Assembly (NCBI GenBank): GCA_024278715.1
Contig: JAJRSN010000451.1
Location: forward strand, 1-7,319
From: Calditrichota bacterium
Lineage (GTDB): Bacteria > Calditrichota > Calditrichia > Calditrichales > Calditrichaceae
Length of the DNA stretch: 7,319 bases
Direction: 5' to 3'
Made by a program: the position numbers and the translations under genes. Shown piece by piece: positions 1 through 5,936 of the stretch (position 1 is the first letter of the stretch; every line of letters begins with the position of its first letter). The notes under the pieces were generated by a model. It saw only the letters and a list, made by a program, of their open reading frames with translations. It searched no databases and was not told the origin of the DNA.

Positions 1-854
1 ATCAAAATCAGCATATTGGTGATGCGCTGCGCCCATTCGTCATCATTTACCGCCACAAATCCGCCGATATTGACCAATCCGTCCTTTTTGGCGCTCATTG
101 TGCATCCGTCGGCGTAACCGAACATTTCTTTGGCGATTTCTAAGATGGATCTATCCGCATATCCTTTTTCCCGTTCTTTGATAAAATAACAATTCTCGGC
201 AAAACGACAGGCGTCAAAAAAGAAGCGAATTCCGTACCTGTGCGCCAGCTTGCTTACCTGACGGATGTTTTCCATAGAAACCGGCTGTCCGCCGCCGCTG
301 TTGTTTGTTATGGTCAGCATGATAATAGGAATTCGATCCGCTCCGTGTTTTTTAATTACCGCTTCCAATTTGTTCAGATCCATATTTCCTTTAAAAAGAT
401 GGGGATTTTCGGGATCCAAACCTTCGTCAATCACGCAGTCAACCGCCTGCGCTTTATGGTATTCCACATTAGCGCGCGTAGTGTCGAAATGAATATTGTT
501 CGGAACAACATCCCCTTCTTTCAGGATATTGGAAAAGAGGAGATTTTCCGCAACTCTGCCCTGATGGGTGGGAATAATATTTTTAAAACCAAAAATTTCG
601 CGCACTGTTTGTTCAAAATGGTAGTAATTTCTGCTTCCGGCATACGATTCGTCTCCCAGCATTAAGCCTGCCCATTGATTGTCGCTCATGGCTGAGGTGC
701 CGGAATCGGTGAGCAGATCGATGTAAATTGTTTCCGCGGGAATCGAGAAAATATTGTATCCAGCTTCGCGAATAAGTTTTTCACGTTCTTCCTGAGTCGT
801 ATTTTTTATGGGTTCGACTACTTTAATCCGAAAAGGTTCTGCAGGAAAGCGCAT
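1..854 (-). CDS. tnaA: Tryptophanase (L-tryptophan indole-lyase), C-terminus beyond window
   Basis: PLP enzyme of the beta-eliminating lyase family (tryptophanase / tyrosine phenol-lyase), cytoplasmic, splitting L-tryptophan to indole, pyruvate and ammonia. The first 284 residues are visible; the family is about 460-470. Start ATG at 854-852 has AGGAGA seven bases upstream and gives MRFPAEPFRI, the family's usual N-terminus. Visible motifs: IDLLTDSGT (45-53), Tyr71, PTHQGR with Arg100, Asn185 in the SGGGQPVS region, Asp214 and Arg217 in FDACRFAEN, and the PLP lysine Lys257 in MSAKKD. Numbering coincides with Citrobacter freundii tyrosine phenol-lyase, but position 124, Thr in that enzyme, is Asp here (FDTT), as in tryptophanases. 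GSRNYY and RFAEN also match tryptophanase. Tryptophanase is therefore preferred; tyrosine phenol-lyase is the alternative. It is the last visible gene of the leftward operon, 18 bases after the ABC ATPase, with no tnaC-like leader. Confidence 0.88.
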   Translation of the reverse strand, partial: MRFPAEPFRIKVVEPIKNTTQEEREKLIREAGYNIFSIPAETIYIDLLTDSGTSAMSDNQWAGLMLGDESYAGSRNYYHFEQTVREIFGFKNIIPTHQGRVAENLLFSNILKEGDVVPNNIHFDTTRANVEYHKAQAVDCVIDEGLDPENPHLFKGNMDLNKLEAVIKKHGADRIPIIMLTITNNSGGGQPVSMENIRQVSKLAHRYGIRFFFDACRFAENCYFIKEREKGYADRSILEIAKEMFGYADGCTMSAKKDGLVNIGGFVAVNDDEWAQRITNMLIL

Positions 855-872
855 AAACAGTTCTCCTAATTA

Positions 873-1973
873 TTAATAGCCAATAGCTTTTTCCGTTTCA
901 AAATCAAAAAAATGCAGTTTATCGGGTATTAACGCCATGCGAAGCGTATTACCGACATAAATTTCTTCGGACGGTTGAAAACGCGCGTTAAAGGTTGTAT
1001 TTCCGCATTTAAGATAGGCAAAAGTTTCGGAGCCCATGGGTTCGATCACTTCAATTTCCGCATTTAAAGTAGGGAAATTTTGATGTTCTTTTTCGGAGAA
1101 TATGACAAAATGTTCGGGTCGTATTCCCAATATCACCTTTTTCTTGTTGTATTCTTTTAAAAGGTCTTCGTGCACAGGATGCAAAGTTAACTGAAAATCG
1201 TCCGTTTTAAACGTCAGCTTGCCGTTGCGAACAAGTTCGCCCCGAACAAAATTCATTGCCGGGCTGCCGATAAATCCGGCGACAAACAAATTTACGGGTT
1301 TGTTGTAAAGTTCCAAAGGCGAAGCGACCTGGTGAATGATGCCGTCTTTCAATACCACAATGCGGTCGCCCATTGTCATGGCTTCTACCTGGTCGTGTGT
1401 TACGTAGATCATGGTTGTTTGGAGGCGCTGATGAAGTTTACTGATTTCAATGCGCATTTGAACGCGCAATTTCGCGTCGAGGTTGCTCAAAGGTTCGTCA
1501 AATAAAAACACCTCAGGGTGGCGGACAATGGCGCGTCCCACTGCGACACGCTGGCGTTGACCTCCGGAAAGCGCTTTGGGCTTGCGATCCAGAAACGATT
1601 TAATTCCCAAAAGCTCGGCAGCCGCGTTTACGCGTTTATTGATTTCTTCTTTTGGAAATTTTCTGAGTTTTAAGCCAAAAGCCATGTTGTCAAAAACGGT
1701 CATGTGTGGATACAAAGCGTAATTCTGAAATACCATGGCTATGTTGCGATCTTTGGGCGGAACATCATTCACAACGCGGTCGCCGATGTAAATTTTGCCT
1801 TCAGTAATATCTTCCAAACCGGCAATCATTCTTAATAAGGTCGATTTTCCGCAGCCCGAGGGTCCGACCAGAACCACAAATTCCTTATCATTAATTTGCA
1901 AATTCGCATTTTTAATCGCCGTAACTTTATTGTCGTAAACTTTTGTAATGTTTTCCAGAATGACTGACGCCAT
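873..1973 (-). CDS. ABC transporter ATP-binding protein, MalK/UgpC/MsmX (CUT1) family
   Basis: ATPase subunit (366 aa) of a carbohydrate-type ABC importer, acting on the cytoplasmic face of the inner membrane. Walker A GPSGCGKST is at 37-45, the Q-loop at Gln83 (VFQNYALYPHM), signature LSGGQ at 135-139, Walker B FLFDE ending at Glu160, D-loop SNLDA at 163-167 and switch His193. Residues from about 235 form the C-terminal OB/TOBE regulatory domain typical of MalK, UgpC and MsmX. The start is ATG 1973-1971, because GGAGGG lies just upstream; the in-frame ATG at 1985 has no ribosome binding site and would bury that motif in the coding sequence. All catalytic motifs are intact. No permease or solute-binding gene is adjacent, so it may be a shared ATPase serving several importers, as MsmX does in Bacillus; the substrate cannot be told. 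It sits 12 bases after the membrane protein and 18 before the tryptophanase. Confidence 0.93.
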   Translation of the reverse strand: MASVILENITKVYDNKVTAIKNANLQINDKEFVVLVGPSGCGKSTLLRMIAGLEDITEGKIYIGDRVVNDVPPKDRNIAMVFQNYALYPHMTVFDNMAFGLKLRKFPKEEINKRVNAAAELLGIKSFLDRKPKALSGGQRQRVAVGRAIVRHPEVFLFDEPLSNLDAKLRVQMRIEISKLHQRLQTTMIYVTHDQVEAMTMGDRIVVLKDGIIHQVASPLELYNKPVNLFVAGFIGSPAMNFVRGELVRNGKLTFKTDDFQLTLHPVHEDLLKEYNKKKVILGIRPEHFVIFSEKEHQNFPTLNAEIEVIEPMGSETFAYLKCGNTTFNARFQPSEEIYVGNTLRMALIPDKLHFFDFETEKAIGY

Positions 1974-1985
1974 AATTCCCTCCAT

Positions 1986-2902
1986 CTAATAATAAATAAA
2001 AAATACGATCGGGATTGCCGTAATAACTGTTAATCCCAACAAACTGTAAGCATGAAGACTTGTTAAATGATAAACAAGGTATTGAAAATAAAATCGACTT
2101 TTTAAACGATTACGATTTCGGTAAAACATCATCATCAATCCGTAAATACCCAATCCGGATAATAATATACTCAACCAGATTATAAGAGCCAAATACAAAT
2201 AAAAATCATTTAAAATATGCGCTATCGAAGGAAAGATCAAGGGATGGCAAATCCTGAAAATCAAAATAATAATGCTCAAAACTAAAAAGTAAGCGATAGA
2301 AAATCCGCGGACAGCCGGCAAGCCTACTTTTTGTCTAATACGAAAATAAAAGATAAAATACAGAATAAGCGCCAGCAGCAAGCCCCCCGACAACCAGTAC
2401 ATACCGTGAACAGGCGTTAAGGCAACCGTTAATCTCGCGGAATTTAACGGCGCCACCAATAGTCGGGTCAATGTCAAAAGGTACAGCGTGACTTCTCCTA
2501 TTAAATCCCAGACAGTTAAAAAAACAAACCCGTAAATATTTTTTTTGACCATGCTTTCTGGTAAGAATCGGAGAAGCTTTCCCGAAAGACAAGCATGAGC
2601 GCTAAAAACAGAAAGGCAAAGGCAAAAATTATCTGCCATCCCACAAAGATGACTATTTGAAGAGAAAGGGGAAACAAAACCATTTTTTCGTTCAGAGGCT
2701 GTGCAAAAAATACAATCAGAATTATCTTTAAAAGAAAGATGAGAAAAACGGTTGATGATAATGATTTTAAAGTAAAATTTTGAAAAAACGTTTTTTTCTG
2801 ATCGGCGGGAAAATCGACAAGAGCTTTCCTGCCAAAAACAAGGAGGGCTAAAATCAGCCAATCCAAAACCATTATGGCTAAAAATATGTAATCGAAAAGC
2901 AA
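1986..2902 (-). CDS. Polytopic membrane protein of unknown function, frame broken at an A8 run
   Basis: I do not recognise this protein. Read across one frameshift it is about 305 aa, almost entirely hydrophobic, with roughly eight membrane segments: about 6-23, 48-66, 75-105 (long, perhaps two), 124-145, then four more in the C-terminal half, ending in FFIYY. The first frame (2902-2516) gives MLFDYIFLAIMVLDW and stops at residue 128. The C-terminal frame is open from upstream to 1986, but its residues before the junction are Cys/Ser/Phe-rich and not membrane-like, so the true protein must switch frame near 2539-2546, where the coding strand has eight A. One extra A, or a -1 shift, joins the halves. 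The start is TTG at 2902-2900 with AGAGG six bases upstream. It lies 21 bases after the aminotransferase and 12 before the ABC ATPase. It could be a sequencing error, a pseudogene or a slippage-expressed gene. It lacks the EAA-type loop of ABC permeases as far as I can see, so pairing with the neighbouring ATPase is not supported. Confidence 0.7.
2539..2546 (-). other. A8 homopolymer at the frameshift in the membrane-protein gene
   Basis: The coding strand reads TC, eight A, then TATT. The upstream frame reads TCA AAA AAA ATA and soon stops; the downstream frame reads AAA AAA AAT ATT. The upstream frame contains A_AAA_AAA, a slippery heptamer for a -1 ribosomal shift, and a run of eight A can also cause polymerase slippage. 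A nine-A version would restore one continuous frame. No clear stimulatory hairpin is visible downstream. Confidence 0.75.
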
Positions 2903-2923
2903 GATTAACCTCTGAATTTAAAA

Positions 2924-4111
2924 CTAAGCCTTTCCGAAAATTTTCACGAACGCGTGCCGCAATTTTTCCGCAGCTTCATCCACGGCAGGCTTGTCGATGA
3001 TCAACGGCGGAACAAAACGCAAAACATTTCCGCCGGCAATATTGAAAAGCAGCCCCTGAGCGCAGGCTTCAAACATCAATTCCGGCGCTTTTTGATTAAC
3101 TTCCATTCCCAGCATCAAACCTTCGCCTCTGATTTCAAGAATGATCGAAGGGTACTGCTCAGCCAGCGTAACGAGCCGTTTTTTTAAGTACTTCCCCACT
3201 TCGGTCACATGACGCAAAAATTTCGGCTGTGAAACGATTTTAACAGTTGCCAGACCAGAGGCGCAGGCTAAAGGATTTCCGCCGTAGGTTGTCCCGTGTT
3301 CGCCTTTTTCAAGGATCGTTCCGAGTTCTTCATTGACAATAAACGCTCCCAGGGGCAAGCCCCCGCCCAGTCCCTTGGCAGTCGCCACGCCGTCGGGCAT
3401 AAATCCGGATTTCTGATAGTAATAAAAGGTTCCCGTTCTTCCGACGCCGGTTTGAATTTCATCGGTGATAATCAGGTAGCCAAAACGTTCGCGACCCCGA
3501 TAAACGGCGGTCAACAATTCTTCGGAAATCGGACGAACGCCGCCCTCTCCCATGATTCCTTCGTAAAAAACGGCTAAGGTGCGGTCGTTAATTGCAGACT
3601 CAAACGCCTGAACATCGTTACAGGGAACGGTTTTAATGTTTGATAAGAGCGGTTCAAAACTCTTTTGATATTTTTCCTGCATTGTGATGGAAAGCGCGCC
3701 CAGACTGCGACCGTGAAAGCTGCCGCTGAAGGCGATTATTTCGTTTTTCCGATTTCGGTTGCCCCATTTTTTAACTAATTTCAAAAGCCCTTCAATCGCT
3801 TCGGTACCGCTGTTTGTAAAAAAAACTTTGGACAGACCGCTTATTGTGACAAGCTGTTCCGCCAGGGCTATTTGAATGTCCTGCAAAAAATAATTACTGA
3901 GATGAAGATTACGATGAAGTTGTTTTAAAATCGCCTCATTAACAGCAGGATGCTGATACCCCAACGCATTTACCGCAATACCGGCTAAAAAATCGAGATA
4001 TTTTTTCCCCTGTTTATCAAAAAGGTAAATACCTTCCCCGCGATCAACATCGAGAGGAAAACGTTTGTAAACATCGATAAGGTATTTCTTCCCTCGAGTA
4101 AAAATATCCAT
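2924..4111 (-). CDS. argD: Class III PLP aminotransferase, acetylornithine aminotransferase (ArgD)-like
   Basis: Cytoplasmic PLP transaminase of 395 aa, the usual ArgD length. In arginine synthesis ArgD moves an amino group from glutamate to N-acetylglutamate semialdehyde. The ArgD N-terminal pattern is present: YKRFPLDVDRGEGIYLFD at 15-32, then YLDFLAGIAVNALGYQHP. The phosphate-binding loop is NSGTEA (100-105), FHGR at 132-135 carries the Arg used by this subgroup, Asp217 (ITDEIQTGVGRTG) contacts the pyridine nitrogen, and Lys246 (TAKGLGGGLPLGA) is the Schiff-base lysine. HGTTYGGNPLACA follows at 272-284. Departures from the usual motifs are NSGTEAIEGLLKL instead of NSGAEANEAALKL, and YEGIMGEGG where EPIQGEGG is common. 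With no arg genes beside it, an ornithine, GABA or lysine-type substrate remains possible. The start ATG overlaps the preceding TAA by one base (TAATG) and has no strong ribosome site, suggesting translational coupling. Confidence 0.78.
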   Translation of the reverse strand: MDIFTRGKKYLIDVYKRFPLDVDRGEGIYLFDKQGKKYLDFLAGIAVNALGYQHPAVNEAILKQLHRNLHLSNYFLQDIQIALAEQLVTISGLSKVFFTNSGTEAIEGLLKLVKKWGNRNRKNEIIAFSGSFHGRSLGALSITMQEKYQKSFEPLLSNIKTVPCNDVQAFESAINDRTLAVFYEGIMGEGGVRPISEELLTAVYRGRERFGYLIITDEIQTGVGRTGTFYYYQKSGFMPDGVATAKGLGGGLPLGAFIVNEELGTILEKGEHGTTYGGNPLACASGLATVKIVSQPKFLRHVTEVGKYLKKRLVTLAEQYPSIILEIRGEGLMLGMEVNQKAPELMFEACAQGLLFNIAGGNVLRFVPPLIIDKPAVDEAAEKLRHAFVKIFGKA

Positions 4112-4791
4112 TACTTTTTAGCCAATATAATCAACTGTGCTTTTGCGTCCGTAAAACGTTTGGATTTTTTGTATTTTTTGGTGATTATTTCAAACATCTC
4201 TTTTGCCCTGTTATCGAGTCCGGCGCGCAAATAATCCTTTCCGGCAAGATAGAGATAATTGGCGGCTTCCACAAAATCGGGCGCAGTTTTCTGAGCTCTT
4301 AAATAGTATTTCGCCGCGTCTTCATAAGCGCCACGATATTCCAGACAGGCGGCATATCCCGCGTAACCGGAGGCTAAAAGAATTTTACTGCCGTCGTACG
4401 AATCGATAAATTTTTTATATTCGGCTTCGGCTTGTTCGTACTTGCCCTGCTGATAATCCAAATTGGCTAAAACAAAATATCCCTGATCCGCGGCGTCTGT
4501 GCCGGAGTATTCGTCAATTAATCGGTCTAAAAACATTCGCGCTTTGGAATAATTCATATTCTGAAATTCAATCTGAGCTTTACCTAAAATTGTTTTGGCT
4601 TCTTCGGTTTTCGCCGCCTGACTATTCCTGTAAACCATAATCAGAATAAAAAGCGCAAAAACGACAACAGCAATAATTGCAATCTGCTTGGAGTTATCTT
4701 CTATATAACTCTTAGCCGTTAAGGCAAAGTCAACAAATTTATCCTCTTTCAGATTTTTTTTTGTAATTTTACGTTTTTGAGGCTTTAACAT
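4111..4791 (-). CDS. Single-pass membrane-anchored TPR protein
   Basis: Protein of 226 aa with a basic cytoplasmic N-terminus (MLKPQKRKITKKNLKED), one membrane segment at about 37-54 (IAIIAVVVFALFILIMVY), and tetratricopeptide repeats filling about 65-215. Repeat units are seen around 66-97 (ILGKAQIEFQNMNYSKARMF), 103-135 (GYFVLANLDYQQGKYEQAEA), 140-172 (ASGYAGYAACLEYRGAYEDA) and 178-210. The layout resembles YfgM-type ancillary TPR proteins and BamD/CpoB-like repeats; these act as envelope scaffolds or chaperone partners. A periplasmic location for the TPR part is inferred from the positive residues before the membrane segment. ATG 4791-4789 is preceded by AAAGGAG with a six-base spacer, the strongest ribosome site of the block, which fits a first gene of an operon. 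Codons 10-13 contain a run of nine A (4754-4762) that stays in frame. The partner protein is unknown. Confidence 0.8.
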   Translation of the reverse strand: MLKPQKRKITKKNLKEDKFVDFALTAKSYIEDNSKQIAIIAVVVFALFILIMVYRNSQAAKTEEAKTILGKAQIEFQNMNYSKARMFLDRLIDEYSGTDAADQGYFVLANLDYQQGKYEQAEAEYKKFIDSYDGSKILLASGYAGYAACLEYRGAYEDAAKYYLRAQKTAPDFVEAANYLYLAGKDYLRAGLDNRAKEMFEIITKKYKKSKRFTDAKAQLIILAKK

Positions 4792-4868
4792 ACGGTACTC
4801 CTTTAAACAATCTCCATTTAAAACATTAACTAACTAAAAAATTTCAATTTATAAGTAATTAAAAGTTA

Positions 4869-4900
4869 CAAATTTAAGGATAGATGCAAATAGAATCAAA
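4869..4900 (-). promoter_or_regulatory. Possible Bacteroidota-type promoter of the leftward operon
   Basis: On the minus strand a TTTG (4900-4897) is followed after 20 bases by TAAATTTG (4876-4869), matching the TTTG / TAnnTTTG promoter pattern known from Bacteroidota. Transcription would begin near 4862, leaving a leader of about 70 bases before the TPR gene. The region is AT-rich, so a chance match is quite possible, and the organism's sigma factor is unknown. Confidence 0.22.
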
Positions 4901-4910
4901 TAGATTTTTT
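4881..4910. repeat. Three tandem 10-bp repeats, TAGANNCAAA
   Basis: The plus strand reads TAGATGCAAA, TAGAATCAAA, then TAGATTTTTT, three units at exactly one helical turn; the third keeps only the TAGA half. They lie between the divergent genes and overlap the candidate leftward promoter, whose TTTG element is the CAAA of the second unit. Repeats on one helix face are typical of direct-repeat operators, so a binding site is a reasonable guess. No regulator gene is present to name. Confidence 0.5.
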
Positions 4911-5039
4911 TCTTTGATCGATAATGTTGATTTACCCTGTCCGGCGGGGATAATTATTTTAAAGAAACAAAATTTTAAATCGTTATCAAAATTGATTTTA
5001 ATGGCAAAGGATTTTAATTTGAGATTTACCTTGTTTTGA
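4884..5039 (+). CDS. Possible small ORF of 51 codons ahead of mntP
   Basis: An open frame runs from ATG 4884 (MQIESNRFFSLIDNVDLPCP) to TGA at 5037-5039, ending 17 bases before the mntP ATG. AAGGA lies only three bases upstream of the start, which is a short spacing. The product would be basic and rich in Phe, Leu, Ile, Lys and Asn, as expected of translated AT-rich DNA, with one CPAG stretch. I recognise no family. It conflicts with the proposed mntP promoter at 4927-4954, which would lie inside it. It could be a leader peptide or simply chance. Confidence 0.15.
   Translation: MQIESNRFFSLIDNVDLPCPAGIIILKKQNFKSLSKLILMAKDFNLRFTLF
4927..4954 (+). promoter_or_regulatory. Possible sigma70-type promoter of mntP with a dyad in its spacer
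   Basis: TTGATT (4927-4932), a 16-base spacer and GATAAT (4949-4954) resemble -35 and -10 boxes, placing a start near 4961 and a leader of about 95 bases. The spacer contains a GC-rich dyad, CCCTG / TCCGG / CGGGG (4935-4949), five pairs with one G-T wobble, standing out in AT-rich surroundings. A dyad there could be an operator, or a small hairpin in RNA started elsewhere. Confidence 0.3.
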
Positions 5040-5056
5040 AAAAGGATTTTTCTCCG

Positions 5057-5614
5057 ATGACTACCGCCGAAATCATTTTAATCGCACTCGCCCTGGCAAT
5101 GGACGCCACTACCATTTCCTTTTCCGCCGCCACGGTGGGCTTTGTTCGGGATAAGCGCGCCGTTTTTCGTCTTTCGTTCCATTTCGGATTATTTCAGTTT
5201 TTAATGCCTGTTTTAGGCTGGTTTTTAGGAATGAGCATCGTCTCGCTGATCGCAAGAATCGACCACTGGATAGCTTTTTCACTGCTGAGTTTTGTGGGGA
5301 TTCGAATGATTTTGCAGGCAATCAATAAAGAAAAACCGGAATTCCGTGCCGATCCCTCTAGAGGCTGGCAACTGATCGGCTTATCGATCGCCACCAGCAT
5401 CGACGCGCTTGCCGTGGGATTGACCCTGGCTTTTGTTAATGTGAACATTTGGTACGTTAGTGTAATCATCGGCATGATAACCGGCGGTATGTGCGTGTTG
5501 GCTATCAGCGTGGGATATTTTCTCAGATCAAAATTCGGATCGGGCATGGAAATTTTGGGTGGAATTATTCTGATTGCCGTCGGTTTAAAAATTCTTCTTG
5601 AACACCTGTATTAG
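5057..5614 (+). CDS. mntP: Manganese efflux pump MntP
   Basis: Inner-membrane exporter of Mn2+ (185 aa; Escherichia coli MntP is 188). Six membrane segments are visible, arranged as two similar halves. The family's acidic motifs are present: ALAMDATTIS with Asp16 in the first segment and ATSIDALAVG with Asp116 at the start of the second half. GWFLGM, HWIAFSLLSFVGIRMI and the closing EILGGIILIAVGLKIL are also typical. The start is ATG 5057, because it places Asp16 as in E. coli and has AAGGA at 5042-5046, ten bases upstream; a TTG at 5036 would add seven residues and lacks support. I see no yybP-ykoY manganese riboswitch in the upstream leader, although that element controls mntP in E. coli; regulation may instead act on the dyad in the promoter region. 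Transcribed divergently from the TPR operon and followed by a long noncoding gap. Confidence 0.92.
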   Translation: MTTAEIILIALALAMDATTISFSAATVGFVRDKRAVFRLSFHFGLFQFLMPVLGWFLGMSIVSLIARIDHWIAFSLLSFVGIRMILQAINKEKPEFRADPSRGWQLIGLSIATSIDALAVGLTLAFVNVNIWYVSVIIGMITGGMCVLAISVGYFLRSKFGSGMEILGGIILIAVGLKILLEHLY

Positions 5615-5616
5615 AT

Positions 5617-5662
5617 TAACGCTTAACTTATTGTTTTTTGGACGGAATTTGTTAAGGGTTAA
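5617..5662. repeat. Imperfect inverted repeat just after mntP
   Basis: TTAACGCTTAAC (5617-5628) and GTTAAGGGTTAA (5651-5662) pair at 11 of 12 positions around a 22-base loop. The first arm starts three bases after the mntP stop. A run of six T lies in the loop rather than after the stem, so it is not a standard intrinsic terminator. It could still protect the 3' end of the transcript. Confidence 0.45.
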
Positions 5663-5680
5663 GGGTGTAAGCGTGTAAGC
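5651..5680. repeat. Back-to-back short tandem duplications
   Basis: GTTAAGG occurs twice in tandem (5651-5664), followed at once by GTGTAAGC twice in tandem (5665-5680). Two different short units each duplicated once, side by side, suggest replication slippage or the remains of a repeat element. Confidence 0.55.
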
Positions 5681-5738
5681 GGACCTCTCCAATCACGCAT
5701 TACGACCTTGTTAAATATCGATTTATTCTGAATTTAAG

Positions 5739-5797
5739 ATCCCCTCTTTTAATTTCTCCCCTTCAAAGCGGGGAACGCCGAAGGCAAGGGGGTTTTT
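5739..5797 (+). terminator. Branched GC-rich hairpin ending in T5, possible terminator
   Basis: The outer stem ATCCCCT (5739-5745) pairs with AGGGGGT (5787-5793), one wobble, and is followed by more T to 5797. Inside are two small hairpins: CCCC/GGGG (5758-5761 with 5770-5773) and GCC-GAA-GGC (5777-5785). The T tract only suits the plus strand, so it could end mntP transcription 125 bases beyond its stop. The cloverleaf form, and an impression that similar CCCC...GGGGG units occur as interspersed repeats in other genomes (from memory, not checked), make a mobile repeat equally likely. Confidence 0.4.
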
Positions 5798-5885
5798 ACT
5801 CAAACTGCACAGTATCTGAATTTCAGAATGTTTTTCGTCAACAAATTTTTGTTTTGAATTTCTATCATTCGGTCATTTGAATTTG

Positions 5886-5917
5886 TTTCGGATTTAGATA
5901 TTCGAATTTCGGATTTA
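5886..5917. repeat. 11-bp direct repeat flanking the palindrome ATTCGAAT
   Basis: TTTCGGATTTA occurs at 5886-5896 and 5907-5917, a period of 21 bases (two helical turns). Between the copies lies the perfect palindrome ATTCGAAT (5900-5907). The neighbouring bases (TTTGAATTTG) repeat the same vocabulary of TTCG, GAATTT and GGATTT. Confidence 0.6.
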
Positions 5918-5936
5918 TTATTTTCTTCTTCGGCCC

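Noticed and set aside
240..665. Open frame of 141 codons on the plus strand
   Set aside because: It is antisense to the well-conserved tryptophanase and encodes no recognisable pattern.
855..872. tnaC-like leader peptide before the tryptophanase
   Set aside because: Only 18 bases separate it from the ABC ATPase stop, filled by a ribosome binding site.
1974..1985. Upstream ATG at 1985 as the start of the ABC ATPase
   Set aside because: It has no ribosome site; the GGAGGG motif lies between it and the ATG at 1973, which gives the family-typical MASVILENITKVY start.
2547..2861. N-terminal part of the 1986-2861 minus-strand frame as genuine coding sequence
   Set aside because: Before the A8 junction it reads as Cys/Ser/Phe-rich non-membrane sequence with no ribosome site, while the alternative frame gives membrane helices and a good TTG start.
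3296..3577. Plus-strand open frame of 93 codons, and similar ones at 2954-3187 and 4203-4409
   Set aside because: They are antisense shadows of the aminotransferase and TPR genes without family resemblance.
4985..4996. ATCAA-AA-TTGAT dyad as an FNR/CRP site
   Set aside because: The arms are in the reverse order to the FNR consensus TTGAT-N4-ATCAA and the spacing is wrong.
5036..5056. TTG at 5036 as the mntP start
   Set aside because: It would put the AAGGA motif inside the gene and shift the conserved Asp away from position 16.
4955..5056. yybP-ykoY manganese riboswitch upstream of mntP
   Set aside because: The leader is AT-rich and short, and I see neither the conserved GC-rich helices nor the paired internal loops of that class.
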